NCBI RefSeq assembly: GCF_012273895.1 | Contig: NC_052105.1 | Location: forward strand, 620,001 to 684,000 | Direction of reading: 5' to 3' | DNA from: Zerene cesonia | Lineage: Eukaryota; Arthropoda; Insecta; Lepidoptera; Pieridae | DNA length: 64,000 nt | Shown here: one piece after another, positions 1 to 13,335 of the stretch | Layout of the letters: every line of letters begins with the position of its first letter | How positions within the stretch are numbered: position 1 is the first letter of the stretch | Program-made: the position numbers and the translations under genes | Notes under the pieces: generated by a model | What the model was told of the DNA's origin: nothing | Database searches by the model: none | What the model saw: the letters and a program-made list of their open reading frames with translations, nothing else

Positions 1-292
1 AACGTACTACGGGTGAAGTCGGGGCGGATCGCTATCATGCTATAATATTATAAATGAAAATGTTTGTTTGGATTTTTGTCCGTCAATCATGCTGAAACTA
101 CTGAACGGATTTTGATCAAATTTGGTATACAGACAGGGAGGTAAGCTGACTTGGGTGGTACATAGATAGTCTATGTCACTCAGTAAAGTTGCATCTTTCT
201 AATTATAAAAAAATTTTATGAATCGTCCAGTGGTTTTTGCTTGAAAACGTTACAAACATACAAAAGTTTCGTCTTTATAATATTAGTAGACA
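1..292. mobile_element. Composite of Helitron-like fragments
   Basis: The first 40 bases look like the GC-rich 3' end of one Helitron-like copy. From about 41 a second copy begins with the 'ataatattataaatg' head typical of these elements and runs on the + strand. Near 292 the mirror-image head ('tataatattagtagac') marks another copy on the - strand. The middle has the usual 'ctactgaacggattttgat' block. No coding capacity is seen. Exact joints are uncertain. Confidence 0.5.
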
Positions 293-630
293 GCTCAGTT
301 TGGAACCTCGGCATTATTATGAGACTTACGTAACGCAAGTGGCACATGGTAGCAAGTTTTCCCCACATCCGATACTTAGAAGGTTTCCGTGTAAACGCGT
401 AGTGGTTGAGTTATGATATGTATTCGTATATTTATCAATTTTCTTCTCTTTAAAAGATTTGTGAATGTTTTTCAAACGTTCGTTGCTTATACGAATATTT
501 TTGCCGTGAATATATAATAATCTAACATAATTATATGTTAGATTATTTTATTTGAGACAATTTCCGCGATATATAGCGATAGGCTTTTTCTAATTTGTCA
601 CCTCCCAATATTTTTAAGAACTATACCTAA

Positions 631-720
631 TTGCCTGCAAATTGTCAAAACTAGACCAAATTTAAATCGGACGCTCAGAAATAAATTGAGAAACTCCTCC
701 ATTTTTAAAGTCGGTTGAAG
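631..720 (+). repeat. Dispersed repeat, 'ctagaccaaatt' family
   Basis: This stretch reads 'attgtcaaaactagacc' and ends in 'aaagtcggttgaag'. The same two blocks, at similar spacing, recur at 18097-18197 and 36301-36480, so it is an interspersed repeat. It is internally deleted compared with the 36-kb copy. The rest of 293-1148 is AT-rich with no gene. Confidence 0.5.
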
Positions 721-1148
721 AATGCGAATAGTCTCAGTTGTAAATTTTAATATTGAAATGCCGTCACACGAAATTTATTTTAAGATATGAAGTTTTATTA
801 AGGTGTTGATTGTAAATATTTATAACGCTTTAAATTATAAACAGCCTAACTAATTTTTTACCATTACTGTGTTAGTTTGATAACATATATATGATATAAT
901 AAAACTACGATAACTGTTTCAGTTAGGCAAGTAAATAAAAAGTGGTTTCGTGTGAGTACAATGGAGAATGCATAGCTTGGCCCATGGCGCATAGACATGG
1001 GATACGATATACTTCATATGTCTGTAAAAAGATAACATAGAATGTACCCCCATACGCCATGTGAATGAAATAAATAACTGCGGAATGAATTTAGAGCACG
1101 TTCAGTTCATGCATTAATATCTCCATATATATACATGTATATGTATTA

Positions 1149-1480
1149 CTAGCTTCCCGCCCGCGGCTTCGCCCGCCTCCGTATTATTCTTACCTTTTAA
1201 ACCCTCCCTGGACTTCAGAATGCACTAAAACATGATTATAAAAATCAGACCAGCCGTTCTCGAGTTTTAGCGAGACTAACGAACAGCAATTGATTTTTAT
1301 ATATAAGATTACTAGCATCACGCCCCGGCTCCGCCCGGGTAGTCATTTATCGTAATTGAAATAATATAAACGATCCCATCTGTTAAGTTGGATCAAACTG
1401 TAAAAATTTGGTTAAAATTGGTTGAGTAGTTTAGGAGTTCATCGCGGACAAACAACGTGACACGTAATTTATATACATAT
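1149..1480 (-). mobile_element. Two adjacent Helitron-like elements
   Basis: Two copies lie head to tail in the - orientation. The first begins with CTAG at 1149-1152 followed by a GC-rich hairpin block ('cccgcggcttcgcccgcc') and runs to about 1310. The second begins with CTAG at 1312-1315 ('ccccggctccgcccgg') and fades out near 1480. Both are preceded by A, the expected host base (T on the element strand). Each is a short non-autonomous copy without an open frame. Confidence 0.55.
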
Positions 1481-4400
1481 TAAGTTATTGCATATGCATT
1501 TTTCATACAAATATGTAGAGGCTGTCTGTTTTTATAACTAGAAGAGTATTTTATAGAATATGTAAGGGAAAAAGTTTACTAATAAAATCCATTGATTCTT
1601 GAAATCGTAAGTAATTTTTCAACTTTTTTATACTTTTTTCTATGTACATATTTCTTTGATCAAATATGTTTAATGTACCCACTCCTAACCACTCGAAAGA
1701 AGGACATTAACATTTATTTACTGATTTTTAATACGGGAGTCGGTGACCTTCTGCGAGGATAATATTACCATATCCACAACCAATACAAGCTTGTTTAATT
1801 TTTATGTTTGTTCTAAAATAATTTGCATGACCAATCGCCAATGCGCCAACACATTTCGAAAAAAAAAAAAAAATAAAAACAGTAAAACCTATTTGGTGAC
1901 TTTTTTAATAAGTCGGCGAACTTTGAGATTTCGAGGATACATTACCGCAAATAATTCAGTGACCCGTTATACACAGTTCAATGTATCGTGAAATTCAAAC
2001 GCATTTCGTTTCTCAAATCGCAAACTGGTTTTGTCATGGGGTTACTTGTAATTTAGTCAAGCTGTGTGCGATTTTTTTGCTATATTTGGTCCGTGAAGGA
2101 ATTCGTAGCGGTGTGATTTGATTGTGAGTTATCAATTAACTCTTAATTGATGTATTAGTTGCCAACTATCATGATAGAAGCTGTGTTAATGTTTTTTTAG
2201 GAGAACTGGTTAGAAAATAATCTAAACAGTTGTAGAGGTTTGTTCTATTATGTTCTAAGTATTGCTTTAGCTGCTTGCTAGCGGTTCCTTGAGTTAATGA
2301 GTTTTTTGCATTTTGGAAATCTGAAGTACATTCTAGAAATTATGAATGCAACCTTTATACCCAGTAGCAGTAAAAAGTAAAAACTCCACAGATTACATAT
2401 TTTTTTAAAAGTGGTGTGGCCGCAGCTGCATCAAATATTATTTATCGATTTTGTTGTTGCACATGCGATAGTTAACACTTGGTTACCACTTGATATATAA
2501 TTCATAGAATAAGGAAGGTTAACAAAATAAACATGGGTATAGCTAGCAACGCACATGACTGATTCAAGGATAAAAAGTTTCTTTAACATTTGTAATCCTA
2601 ATCAACGTTAAAAACATTAAAATCCGTTCAGCCATTCTTGAGTTCTAAGTGGTGAATCAAACACGACTCTATTTTATGTATTAATTATTTATACAAAAGA
2701 GAGTAATCTATTTATATTGTAATATCGATTAGGAAATTGTTAAAATTGTGTCTATTTGTAGACAATATCCGGAACGCCGGGTCAGTTTTTAATGAGACGA
2801 ACTGCTAGATGATGTTTTTAATTTAACTTAGTTATAAAATAAAGGTAATTATAAAATAAACATCAAAAGAGCCGCCAAAAAATCCAATAAAGCATCGTAT
2901 AGGCAATATTTTTTTTTTTTTTAATTATCACGGGGAGAAGTCTCCCCATTATTACGCTCGCTGTAAAGTGTTCGAAACGATATTATTCCGATATTATAAT
3001 ATATAATGAATAAATCGCGTTAAAACTCTGTTAAAAAGTCTTTAATTTCTAAATATGCGCGTAAAATCAAACACAAGAAAATACTGGCATTTTTTTATAC
3101 CTAAGGAAAATATACACATCGTGTACTATGTTGATTATATTTTAGCAAGCAAAAAAAGAGTAATAAACTAGGTGCTTAGCTTAGCGCCTCCTTATATTGA
3201 TTATCTGTGAAGTACTCTCTGATTAATATGGCGCACTGGCGTACTCATTGAAAAGCGATTGGCGTATGCCCATTATGGCCAGGTGATATAATGAGTCAGC
3301 AAATACTGAGCATTCAATATAATTTATCACGCGTATTTCGATGAAAATCGGAGTTATATGATGTTTTCATACTTATGTAAATACGCGGGAAAAACGCTTT
3401 GCCTATAGGGTCTATGATCTCGAGCCCGTGGCTCCATTTGCAGCCCATTATATTCAACAAATTACACGCAGAAGTAATCTGACTTTTTTCTTTAATCATT
3501 TATAATATATGGTGGTTCTGACCCTATTCTGCTGCAGTCTAGGAACTAAGTGCTTAAAACAAGGGAAGAAAAGTATGACAATAAATGATTTTTACCCGTT
3601 TAAGTAATAATATTAATAATGTACACGCTGACCTCCATTCGATGGTGTCGTCACTTGGTGCGATAGAGTGCGATAAGATAATCGCCAAATCTGAACCCGT
3701 TGGGTACTTCAAGACGGGTGCGAGGGAGACGGATGTATTTTCGCAATTTTGCCTTCAACTTGTCAGATAAAAACTACGTTCAATTTTGTGCATGACAAAT
3801 AATTTAGAGCTAAAACTAGTTTTGAATTTTACTGTTGACTCGATTTTGTGCGAGATTTTTAATTATTCCAAACACATTATATATTCTCTCGTATACGAAA
3901 GAATTACATTTTTTAATGTAACAACATTTTAATAATTTATTTTATTAATCACAGAGGAGACAAATTCTCAAATTGATAAAAATTAATTCAGTTGCTAGTA
4001 AGATCTTAATTTGATATAATTTATCAAATCTAGATAAAAAATGTCTCAAGTGATTATACACTTACAAACTACTATCTGCAACTAATGATAAAAAATTGAT
4101 AATTTTAAATTTCAACAATTCAACCTAGCTTGGCTGGTACCTAGTATAAAAATTGTGTAACATTAAATTGGGGCATTTATTATGCAAAATCATACTTTTC
4201 CATAAAAACCTCAGTAAATATAATAAATAATCCAATTTGTTAAATTATTTTTATACATATTTTATGACTACAACGGCTTTTGAAGAAATTCATGTCAAGA
4301 TCATTATCTTAACTTAACTTTTTAACCAGTCATTATATAAAAACATCTTGCACACGTATCAATAATTTAGGGGTATAGGTAAAACAAATTCAAATATTAC

Positions 4401-6859
4401 TAATAACGGGCAACTTCTAATTTTTACCTGATTCATCTAGTGAAATGCCCCGCATACTTAATATTACTATTATTATAACAGACAAAAGACTTCAACAGGT
4501 AACGTAAATTTGCCTTCAATAAAACATAAAGCAGGAGCGAATAATTGAAAGTCAGGTAAAGTTGACCAACCTATCGCAAGTTACCGTATTTGGCGACGAG
4601 CCTTCCGCGCCAAATGCTATTTCATTCAATCCCACTAATACAGTGCTACCAACATAAAATGGCGAAAAATTTAACTAAAGATGTTAAATTGTCATTATTC
4701 CGCTCCGTGTTTTTCTGCTATGCTATTTTATTGTTAAATATGCTAAAAGCTATTAAAATTGATGCGCGGAATATTCTAAAGTTTAAATATTATGCGTAAT
4801 GGTACTCTGAAGAGACGGTGACGACACTCTTTCTTTAGGCATAAGTTGGTGGCATTGTACAATAAATACGAAAGCACAGATTAATAAATAGTTACTACGG
4901 AACTTCGATCAAATATACAGTATATTTGGTCGAAGCTACGGAAAGTTTATGGTTGTATTTATGTGTCTATGGATGAAGCCCCAGCCTCTAGGGCCACTGG
5001 TACTGTGTTAGATGGGTTTTTATAAACCTTTAGAATTCTTTTTTGTTATCAGTAATAATTCATAATACTAATGCTATTGACCTAATAGAGAAGGAAAATA
5101 TAATTCATTTTACTCATGTTTTATTTTGTATGTTTTATGTTCATGTATATTTTTAAATTTTAAACATTTTTAGTTTAGTTCCGAAATTCCTCTAGATAGT
5201 ATATAGTAAGTTTTTCTAATATAAACTTAATCAAAAAACATGTATATATCTATAACATCAAGTTAGTTACAATTTAGTTCGAGAAATACAAATAGTTAAA
5301 TTAACATTAAAAGTAGGCACGTGTTAGTAAAAGCAATTTATTATAAATAGCTAAATAATGAACACGGAAGAAACCGTTTGTACAGATTCGCCTTGACTAA
5401 CTTGCGCCGTGTTTTTGCACGTTTGTATATTTATATTGCAAACAGTCGAGTTTCATGTACACGTGATGATCGCCATGCGTTTTGATATTTCAAGACAATC
5501 CCATATAGATATAATAATTAGAAAATAGAAAATAGTTGTCGCACATGGAAATTTAAAATGAATGTGTCTGTGTTTATGAAAGATTTCAGAAGCCCTGTGT
5601 TGTTTCTTTTCTTGTCATATTATAAAATTAAGACCCGATCCAATCTGCTTCGCTCCCTTAACGCTTTTTTGCATATTCGAGACATAATAATTAATCGACC
5701 TCTTTCCAAATCTTCTATTGATGGCCATGACTAAATTAAATTTACCTATTTTGTTTTATTTATATGTATAAAACTTTATGAAGTGCGTAACCTATTCATT
5801 TAACGACATGAGGAATATGTTTGGGAAATTCAAAAGGTCGTAAAATCAACTTATATAAAAATATAAAAAATATGCGCCATGTTGGGTACTTCAACAATGT
5901 GTCCTTTCAACGCCATCTATCTTATATCATACTAAAGTTAATTGAAGGGTATATATTACGTCTGAGGTCAAATTAAATAAAAACAAGTTGTAGACAACGC
6001 TTGTAACGGCTATTCGAACGTAAAAGTGCTCATTAAAATAGTTTTAAAATTGTCAAACACACGAAAATGGTGATAGCATTGCGTTCAGAAAATTGGAAGA
6101 CCACGACGTAATTGCCGGTAAGAGGTGGAAAGTACACGCAATTATTTACCTTATCCATTTGGTTGTTGGTTAAGAAATTGTTTGAAGCGTTAATTTCGCT
6201 ATTGAGGGCACTGTCTAACCTACATCTGTCGGGTCGTCGACCCGCGGATATAGTTCATGATCAACTTCTGAAATTGAATGTCAGAATACATTGTGTTATG
6301 CGTTCTTCAGAGTGATAATCTTCAGAGTGAGAAAAAAAAATATTTTTAACATGATTTTTCAATATAATTGTAAGAAATGGTGATTCTTAAAATATCATAT
6401 TATTTAACAATGAAAAATATGTGTAGGAGTTTAATCGGGTGATACTAGTAAATAAAAAAGCTACTCGGACATTCCTCTGTAGATGCAGACACGTGCTTAG
6501 AATTATATCATTTGGCGTAGAATCCAGACGATGAAATGCAAAAAATTGCGATCACGAGTTTACATATTTTTCATATGTTTTTTTACTATAGTCGCAATTT
6601 CACATGTTTTCTAAATGTTTTCTATTAGTAATAATATTCAAGGACCTGAGATTTACATGAGTTAAAATGGTTATTACAATGCATTCGCATTTAACATTTA
6701 CCGATTTCTTTTTCTTTTTTAACACTTATAATAATTTAATAGTGCCACTAATGTAAAGTTGCGACGATAAGGTATCGGGCAGGCATATACCTAGTCTTGC
6801 CATAAATATTGTAATAAAGAAAAAAGAAAATTGTTAACTGCAAATAACATTTATTACTT
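1481..6859. other. AT-rich gene-free stretch
   Basis: I see no exon, RNA gene or complete mobile element here. Open frames are short and rich in Ile, Lys, Asn, Phe and Tyr, as expected from AT-rich noncoding DNA. A homopurine run lies near 1860 and a small hairpin at 4903-4935. A missed short exon cannot be excluded. Confidence 0.5.
4903..4935. repeat. Hairpin, 15-bp arms
   Basis: The arms 'cttcgatcaaatata' and 'tatatttggtcgaag' are complementary at 14 of 15 positions; the remaining pair is a G-T wobble in RNA. The loop is 'cag'. No flanking duplication or family membership was recognised. Confidence 0.6.
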
Positions 6860-7859
6860 NNNNNNNNNNNNNNNNNNNNNNNNNNNNNNNNNNNNNNNNN
6901 NNNNNNNNNNNNNNNNNNNNNNNNNNNNNNNNNNNNNNNNNNNNNNNNNNNNNNNNNNNNNNNNNNNNNNNNNNNNNNNNNNNNNNNNNNNNNNNNNNNN
7001 NNNNNNNNNNNNNNNNNNNNNNNNNNNNNNNNNNNNNNNNNNNNNNNNNNNNNNNNNNNNNNNNNNNNNNNNNNNNNNNNNNNNNNNNNNNNNNNNNNNN
7101 NNNNNNNNNNNNNNNNNNNNNNNNNNNNNNNNNNNNNNNNNNNNNNNNNNNNNNNNNNNNNNNNNNNNNNNNNNNNNNNNNNNNNNNNNNNNNNNNNNNN
7201 NNNNNNNNNNNNNNNNNNNNNNNNNNNNNNNNNNNNNNNNNNNNNNNNNNNNNNNNNNNNNNNNNNNNNNNNNNNNNNNNNNNNNNNNNNNNNNNNNNNN
7301 NNNNNNNNNNNNNNNNNNNNNNNNNNNNNNNNNNNNNNNNNNNNNNNNNNNNNNNNNNNNNNNNNNNNNNNNNNNNNNNNNNNNNNNNNNNNNNNNNNNN
7401 NNNNNNNNNNNNNNNNNNNNNNNNNNNNNNNNNNNNNNNNNNNNNNNNNNNNNNNNNNNNNNNNNNNNNNNNNNNNNNNNNNNNNNNNNNNNNNNNNNNN
7501 NNNNNNNNNNNNNNNNNNNNNNNNNNNNNNNNNNNNNNNNNNNNNNNNNNNNNNNNNNNNNNNNNNNNNNNNNNNNNNNNNNNNNNNNNNNNNNNNNNNN
7601 NNNNNNNNNNNNNNNNNNNNNNNNNNNNNNNNNNNNNNNNNNNNNNNNNNNNNNNNNNNNNNNNNNNNNNNNNNNNNNNNNNNNNNNNNNNNNNNNNNNN
7701 NNNNNNNNNNNNNNNNNNNNNNNNNNNNNNNNNNNNNNNNNNNNNNNNNNNNNNNNNNNNNNNNNNNNNNNNNNNNNNNNNNNNNNNNNNNNNNNNNNNN
7801 NNNNNNNNNNNNNNNNNNNNNNNNNNNNNNNNNNNNNNNNNNNNNNNNNNNNNNNNNNN
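6860..7859. other. Assembly gap, 1000 N
   Basis: Exactly 1000 unknown bases, a round size that usually marks a scaffold join of unspecified length. The long open frames that cross it are artefacts of the Ns. Real sequence here, including missing exons, is unknown. Confidence 0.99.
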
Positions 7860-7964
7860 ACAGATTCGAAATTCAAATGTAATATTTTTTTATAATTAAG
7901 TGTAACAGTATTTATGGCCAGACTAAGTATAAATTACACGCCTACCACATACCTATGTGTACAT

Positions 7965-8056
7965 TCATCATCATCATCAGCCCATGCATGTTCCCACTGC
8001 AAGGACACGGGCCTCCTATGAGTGTTAAGTCCAAGTGCACTCCTACTATGAGTGTT
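7965..8056 (+). repeat. Fragment of a dispersed lepidopteran repeat
   Basis: It starts with a short (ATC)n run and continues 'agcccatgcatgttccc' and 'ggacacgggcctcctatgag'. This resembles a repeat widespread in moth and butterfly genomes that begins with (ATC)n and has a 'cccactgc...ggcacgggcctcc' core. Only the first 90 bases or so are kept. The naming is from memory, not a search. Confidence 0.5.
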
Positions 8057-9099
8057 TTTTAATTTTTTTCTATTAAATAAACCCCCAAAAAGCCCTTTTT
8101 AGTAAAAAAGTAAGTAGCTAGGCTTCAATTAAAAAAATCTGAGAGACTAATATACAAGAATGCTCATACTTCAATTATGTCGAATGGGAACGCTTATTTT
8201 TGGTCTAACCAATACCAAGTAATATACAAATTATATATTTCGCCCTGAGTGGTTTTGTGTGATCGTAAAAAATGTTATTGTCACTTCGTCCATCACATAA
8301 AATATAAATGTAGGCATTTATAACAAGTAGTAATCCACGAATACTTATCCAGACTATATCTATCTCTGTACCAAATTATACAGAGATACGATAAGCTGTT
8401 TTCGAGTGAAAGAGTAACACCCAAACATCTATCCATCCAATGCAAACTTTCGTGTTTAGAATATTAGTACGATCAGTGGATAAATGCGTCAAAGCAGTGG
8501 CGTTTCACCTATCAGTTATCTCCGTGCTTATCTCGTGATTATGACAAAAACTTAATAGTTCAAGTATTTCGAGTGCTGAAGGTTAACAGGTTCGGAATGT
8601 TCAGTACGGTTACGTCTCTTAATAGCAGTAACTATGGAAATAGGAATTCATGATTCAATTTGAATATACGTTTCCGAACGGTTGTTTAGAGTCGGGTGTG
8701 TTTTATGAAGACGTCTTTTCCGTTTTACAAGTTGTTAGTTTATCTGTGGATAGACTGGTTTGTTCTTTTCACAGATAAACTAACGAGATTTATTTTTTTC
8801 TAGAAATTCATGCTTAAGTGTCTAGTGAGTTATATACTGATTGTTTGTGGAGCTGTGGAATTGCATAAATCGTAATATCTTAATGTTTTATTACCATTAC
8901 AATAAGTTGTGTAATTACATATTTCAAATGTTATTTCATCTTTTCAATTATTTGTTTATCTTCTCGCTTTTCCCGACATAAAAAGTAAAAACATTAATTT
9001 TATAAAAATACTGTCACCGGCCCCTGGTACAATGAAACTTGTCTTTACAGTATTATTATATAGAGGAGGTGGTAGGTAGTCTATGATAAGCAAAGTTTT

Positions 9100-9180
9100 T
9101 TTATGTCATAGTCAACAATGGAGCTGGTGGGTTACCTGATGGTAAGCGCTACCACTGCCCATAAACATTTTTCGCCTCTA
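9100..9180 (+). mobile_element. SINE-like repeat fragment, diverged
   Basis: It begins 'ttatgtcatagtcaac' and continues 'gagctggtgggttacc', 'gatggtaagcg' and 'accactgcccataaacat'. The same block order is found in the better copies at 31214-31425, 47637-47822 and (minus strand) 21604-21928, 48885-49175 and 55595-55775. Confidence 0.5.
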
Positions 9181-9647
9181 AAAATGGTCAATTGCATATA
9201 TCTCCGGTAAGAGTGCCATTACGCGGATATCTTTAATGTTAATGTCTTTGCCATTTAAATTAACGGAGCCTTTACATCATATACATTAAATAGTTAATTA
9301 AATGATAAAATGTATTTTAAACAAATCTAAAAAATGATAATCGGATAACGAGTTATTTTTATTTATTTACAACGCGGTGCCTTTTATCGTCGTGAGTTTG
9401 TTAAATGGACGGATATGAATGTGGTTTTATGGTGGGATTATAACCAAATTATTGCTTACATCCTTCCTCAAGTACAAAGCTGAGGCATTCATACAAGATA
9501 TGCTTATTTATAGTATACATAGAATGTGGACGTCAGATGTAACTTTAAAACTTGAGTTCTAAAAGATGCGGGTTGTTAAAAATCAGTTCCACACAAAGAC
9601 TGAGCCTCTGCGGAGTGTTTAGGCCTGCAGATAAACTTTAATTTTGT

Positions 9648-9870
9648 TCTTTTTTTTATTAAGTCAAAAGGGCAAAGGAGCCAGTGCATCGCTTGCTGGT
9701 AAGCGATCACCAATGATCAGGAACATTTGCATAGACAGGGCCCCTGTAAATTGCCTTTTTGGGGATAAAACATAAGGTCATGATTGAAGACAGCTATAAA
9801 GTAATGGACTGGGGAGGCTGAGGAAATGAAAACGGGCCTGTATCAATTTATTCTGTGCCCATGCATCCTG
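9648..9870 (+). mobile_element. SINE-like repeat, diverged copy
   Basis: Shared blocks include 'gctggtaagcgatcacc', 'gaacatttgcatagac', 'gggataa' and 'gactgggga'. The order matches the dispersed SINE-like family elsewhere in the window. Divergence is high, so this is an old copy. No coding capacity. Confidence 0.45.
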
Positions 9871-11380
9871 TGGCACGCACGTTTAAAATGTTAACAAGAT
9901 AGTAAGATTTAGAATAGGAGAAATGAAAAATTTTGTTTTTCTTTTTTCTAAGGATTCTCTTTAATAAAATTTCTAAGGATTCTCTTTACTAAAAACGTCT
10001 ATCATTGTAGATGTCATGTCTACAAAGTTTAACTCGATTTATTAGAGTTTGTTACATAAATAGGATTATTTGCATCTACAATTCATTTGCTGTAATTACG
10101 GAGTACTATGCGTAACTAAGCATAGGAAAGTCAATGACCTTTATGACGTGTCAATTGCGTGTCAACTGTCATCAATAATGGTTAATTGTATTTTGCCTGA
10201 CATTTATATGACATTTTAAATAAAAGCACTGTTTCTTAACTGAGATTATTATTTCATTTCAATTATTATCTATGACGTCACAAAATGGCGGACTATCAAT
10301 CTTATTCTTAGTTGAATTGTAAAGTAAACGCCTGTGTTAAGTATGTGCATAAAATTTATATGCAGTATTTCCTCTCATAGTAAACACTAATAAATTTAGG
10401 AATTAAGATTGCAATGGATTAGAAAAGGCTTTCATTTATTATATATTACAAGCTGAATCACGTGGTTACTTGCTATTTATTTAGATAAAAAAATTATAGA
10501 TTGACCGTGTATAAATTTTCAGTAACTCCGCGCCAAATTCCATCCAATCAGCTGTGTTTGCGTGAAGGCGTAGTTAACATACATCACAAAATTTCACATT
10601 AATTATATAAGTAGTTGGTAATAATTATTATATCCGTGACGTAACAAGAAGTGTAGCTGGATCATATTTCAGTTTCCACAACATGACACCTTCAGGTCAT
10701 CAACCATCGCACGAGGAAGGCTCGAATTTACGCGTAAATAATATTTATCATATTTACCAAGACTATGCAATAAATTTTCTATAACAAACTATACAATCTA
10801 TTGTTAGTTTGATAAGAGGATAACATTTTTTGTTCGAATGTATCAAATAAAGGCCGGAATTAAGGTACTTGATTCTGAAAATTATTTTATTAACAAAACT
10901 TATTATATAACTGATATAGGTCTGAAACTACACCTCTGCCTACCATGAAATGCATTTATATATTATCTATTTATTTGTAGGTGCGCTCTTATATTAAAAA
11001 CAAAATAATCACAAAGGCAAAGTAGGTGGTCTGGTCTCTAGTCTAGTTAATTATACGGCTTCACGCAAACTCTAAGGAAGGCAATAACACCAGTCTAGAC
11101 CGAAATAATATCATTTCCTGTACCCATTTTCATTAGCATTGTTCGGTGTATTTACAACTTATTCAATGGAAGTATGTTAACACGCCATTTTAAACTGTAT
11201 TATTGTGGGATAGGCACGTAAATAGCGTGTGTCGTTTGTTGAATATGTTATAACGTTTCTGAAGACTGTTTTTATTTGCAATCAATCAAATAGATTGAAT
11301 GTATTTAGATGCAAGCTTACCGTTAGTGTATTTCAGTGTCTTTTTAACTTGTTTGATGACATACTAACTTTGATATGCTA

Positions 11381-11671
11381 CTAGCTGCGCTAAGAGGTTT
11401 TACTCCCAGACGAAACCGCGAGCAAAACCTTTTATAATAATACCTTAGCAAAAAGATTTTAGTATGTTTGACTTTGGTTCTTGAAATATTTCTCTTTACA
11501 ATTTGTTTGTCCATCTCTTTATTACGCCTATACCAATCAACCGTTTAAATGAGATCGGCACAATAATAGTTTGTAATCCGAAAAGGACATACGATAGTTT
11601 ATGCTGGAAATTCTACGGGAACGAGAAAATATTCGAAAAAGTCCTGGACTAAGCCGAGGGCGAATAGCTAG
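11381..11671. mobile_element. Helitron-like ends facing outward
   Basis: A CTAG terminus in minus orientation at 11381-11384, followed by a degenerate GC block, is paired with a plus-orientation terminus ('gccgagggcgaatag' then CTAG) at 11668-11671 followed by T. Either two copies sit head to head, or one diverged copy is flanked by a second terminus. Confidence 0.4.
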
Positions 11672-12174
11672 TTCGAAATAAATATATTTGTTTTTTATCA
11701 AACTATCGAAAGTAATATCAAAACCCGATGCACGCAAATAAGCGGATAAACATACCTACAGACATTAGCGACTTAATTCTATATACACATTTTAAATGTA
11801 GGTGAGATCAAAAGAATTCGCAGCAATAATTGTTTAAACAGAGAAAGCCCAGATAGGCAATTTATTTTCCTTTGAATTAACAACGATCGTCGAACAATTA
11901 AACTACAAAATTTGCTTATAATATAATTGGAACGCCATTATGCTTAGTTGACGCATCGAGGGACAGAAATAACACACATATTGCTATTCGTTTGTAGAGT
12001 GACTATATCGTGCCGTTATTATTACATTTATAACGTTTAATTGAATTATAACGAGCTTTTTAGTACATTCTTTGTGAGTTTTTAAAATCGACCACTGCTA
12101 CAGACAAATGATCAGTTAAATCATTATATAATATATTAATATACTTCTGTGTCTCATCTAAATAATAGCCTATA

Positions 12175-12364
12175 TCACTACATAGTATAAAACAAACAAA
12201 AAACATACTTTCTCTGTCCCTATGTCCCTATATGCTTAAATCTTTAAAACGGATTTTGATGGTTTCTTTAATAGATAGACTGATTCAAGAGGATGGTTCA
12301 TGTGTATAATTACATCTATTAAACTACTCCGAATTAAAGCGACGAAGCCGCGGGCAAAAGCTAG
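12175..12364 (+). mobile_element. Non-autonomous Helitron, 'cactacatagtataaaac' family
   Basis: It starts with TC directly after host A ('tcactacatagtataaa') and ends in 'cgggcaaaagctag' directly before host T. This gives the TC...CTAG termini and A/T insertion site of Helitrons. The middle has 'ggattttgatgg', 'aatagatag' and 'gattcaagagg', shared with copies at 23169-23373, 58050-58221 and (minus) 26822-27014. No open frame. Transposition would need enzymes from an autonomous Helitron elsewhere. Confidence 0.65.
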
Positions 12365-13114
12365 TACACGATAATCGAAACTCAATACTTATATATATAC
12401 TATACTATAAACTATACAACTTTTTAGGTTAATGTTTAGTTCTATTTGTTATTTATTCACATAAACTGTAAAACCACGTATGTGCGTGTTAATATTAATA
12501 ATTGATATTTAAATAGTTAATGAGTTCATTAACTTTGCCACCGAATCGTAATGTCTCTCAATCGAAATATAATAAAAGACAGTTTAATAATAGACAGCGA
12601 AGCGAAGCGATACCTTCATATAATAATAAAGAAATAATAGAGTATGCAATCCGAATCGATGGATATAAGAATACTCCTAGTCTCGCTATGTTTACCCGCG
12701 TTGTGTAAACGTGGCATCGCGGATAACTTCACTGTAAGCACTAGACGAGTCTAGACTCCAGCTAAAATTGTCTGTCGACGTACGCGAGGCTGTGACCTTG
12801 TTACAGTGTCGTAGGTTCGAAGTAATAAAAAGAAATGAATATGAAGTGGACGGTATTAAAATAAGTTGATGATTATATATTTAGCGACACAGCAAAACTT
12901 TTAGTCTGTTATTTCTAATGATAAAATACATACCGTAAAAAAATTAAAAATGCACAACCACAGCTCTTAATTTTTTTATATATTTATTCAGATCGCATGT
13001 AAATGTTTCCTAATATTCTCTGTTTTAATACATAAGCTATGCAGCTATGGTTTAAATCCGTTTAACAACAAATGACAAGAAACTTTGTAGCTCCAAAGGT
13101 AACTATGTAATATA

Positions 13115-13335
13115 CTAGCTGCCCCCCGCGGTTTTTCCCGCCTAAGTCCCTTTCCTTCCTTTCCTTTTCCTTTATCTCGTAGGAATATCAGGATAAAAAG
13201 TTGCCTATATGTTATTCCGTTGTCCAGCTGTCTACGTACCAAATTTCATTGCAATCGGTTCAGTATTTATTGCGTGAAAGAGCAACAAACACACACACAT
13301 CCTTACAAACTTTCGCATTTATATAATTCGTAGGA
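13115..13335 (-). mobile_element. Non-autonomous Helitron, 'attataaatgcgaaagtttg' family
   Basis: On the minus strand the element ends in a hairpin-forming GC block and CTAG (13115-13118), preceded on the plus strand by A. Its other end is GA followed by T, as expected for a Helitron 5' TC next to host A. It shares 'gataaaaagttgcc', 'ccaaatttcattgcaatcgg' and 'acacacacatccttac' with copies at 14492, 22741, 45493 and 58465. A small 'tttccttcc' expansion sits near 13150. Confidence 0.65.

Larger units (their letters stand above)
8057..11380. other. Gene-free stretch with SINE-like fragments
   Basis: No exon is supported. It holds two diverged SINE-like fragments (9100-9180 and 9648-9870). Near 9945-9995 the sequence 'tttctaaggattctcttta' occurs twice in tandem. 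The remainder is AT-rich with no recognised structure. Confidence 0.5.

Noticed and set aside
1743..1991. 82-codon plus-strand frame
   Set aside because: Low-complexity peptide with a poly-Lys run from an A-tract, no recognisable domain, and no codon signal.
6831..7895. Long open frames on both strands across the gap
   Set aside because: They consist almost entirely of unknown residues from the 1000 N and have no real coding content.
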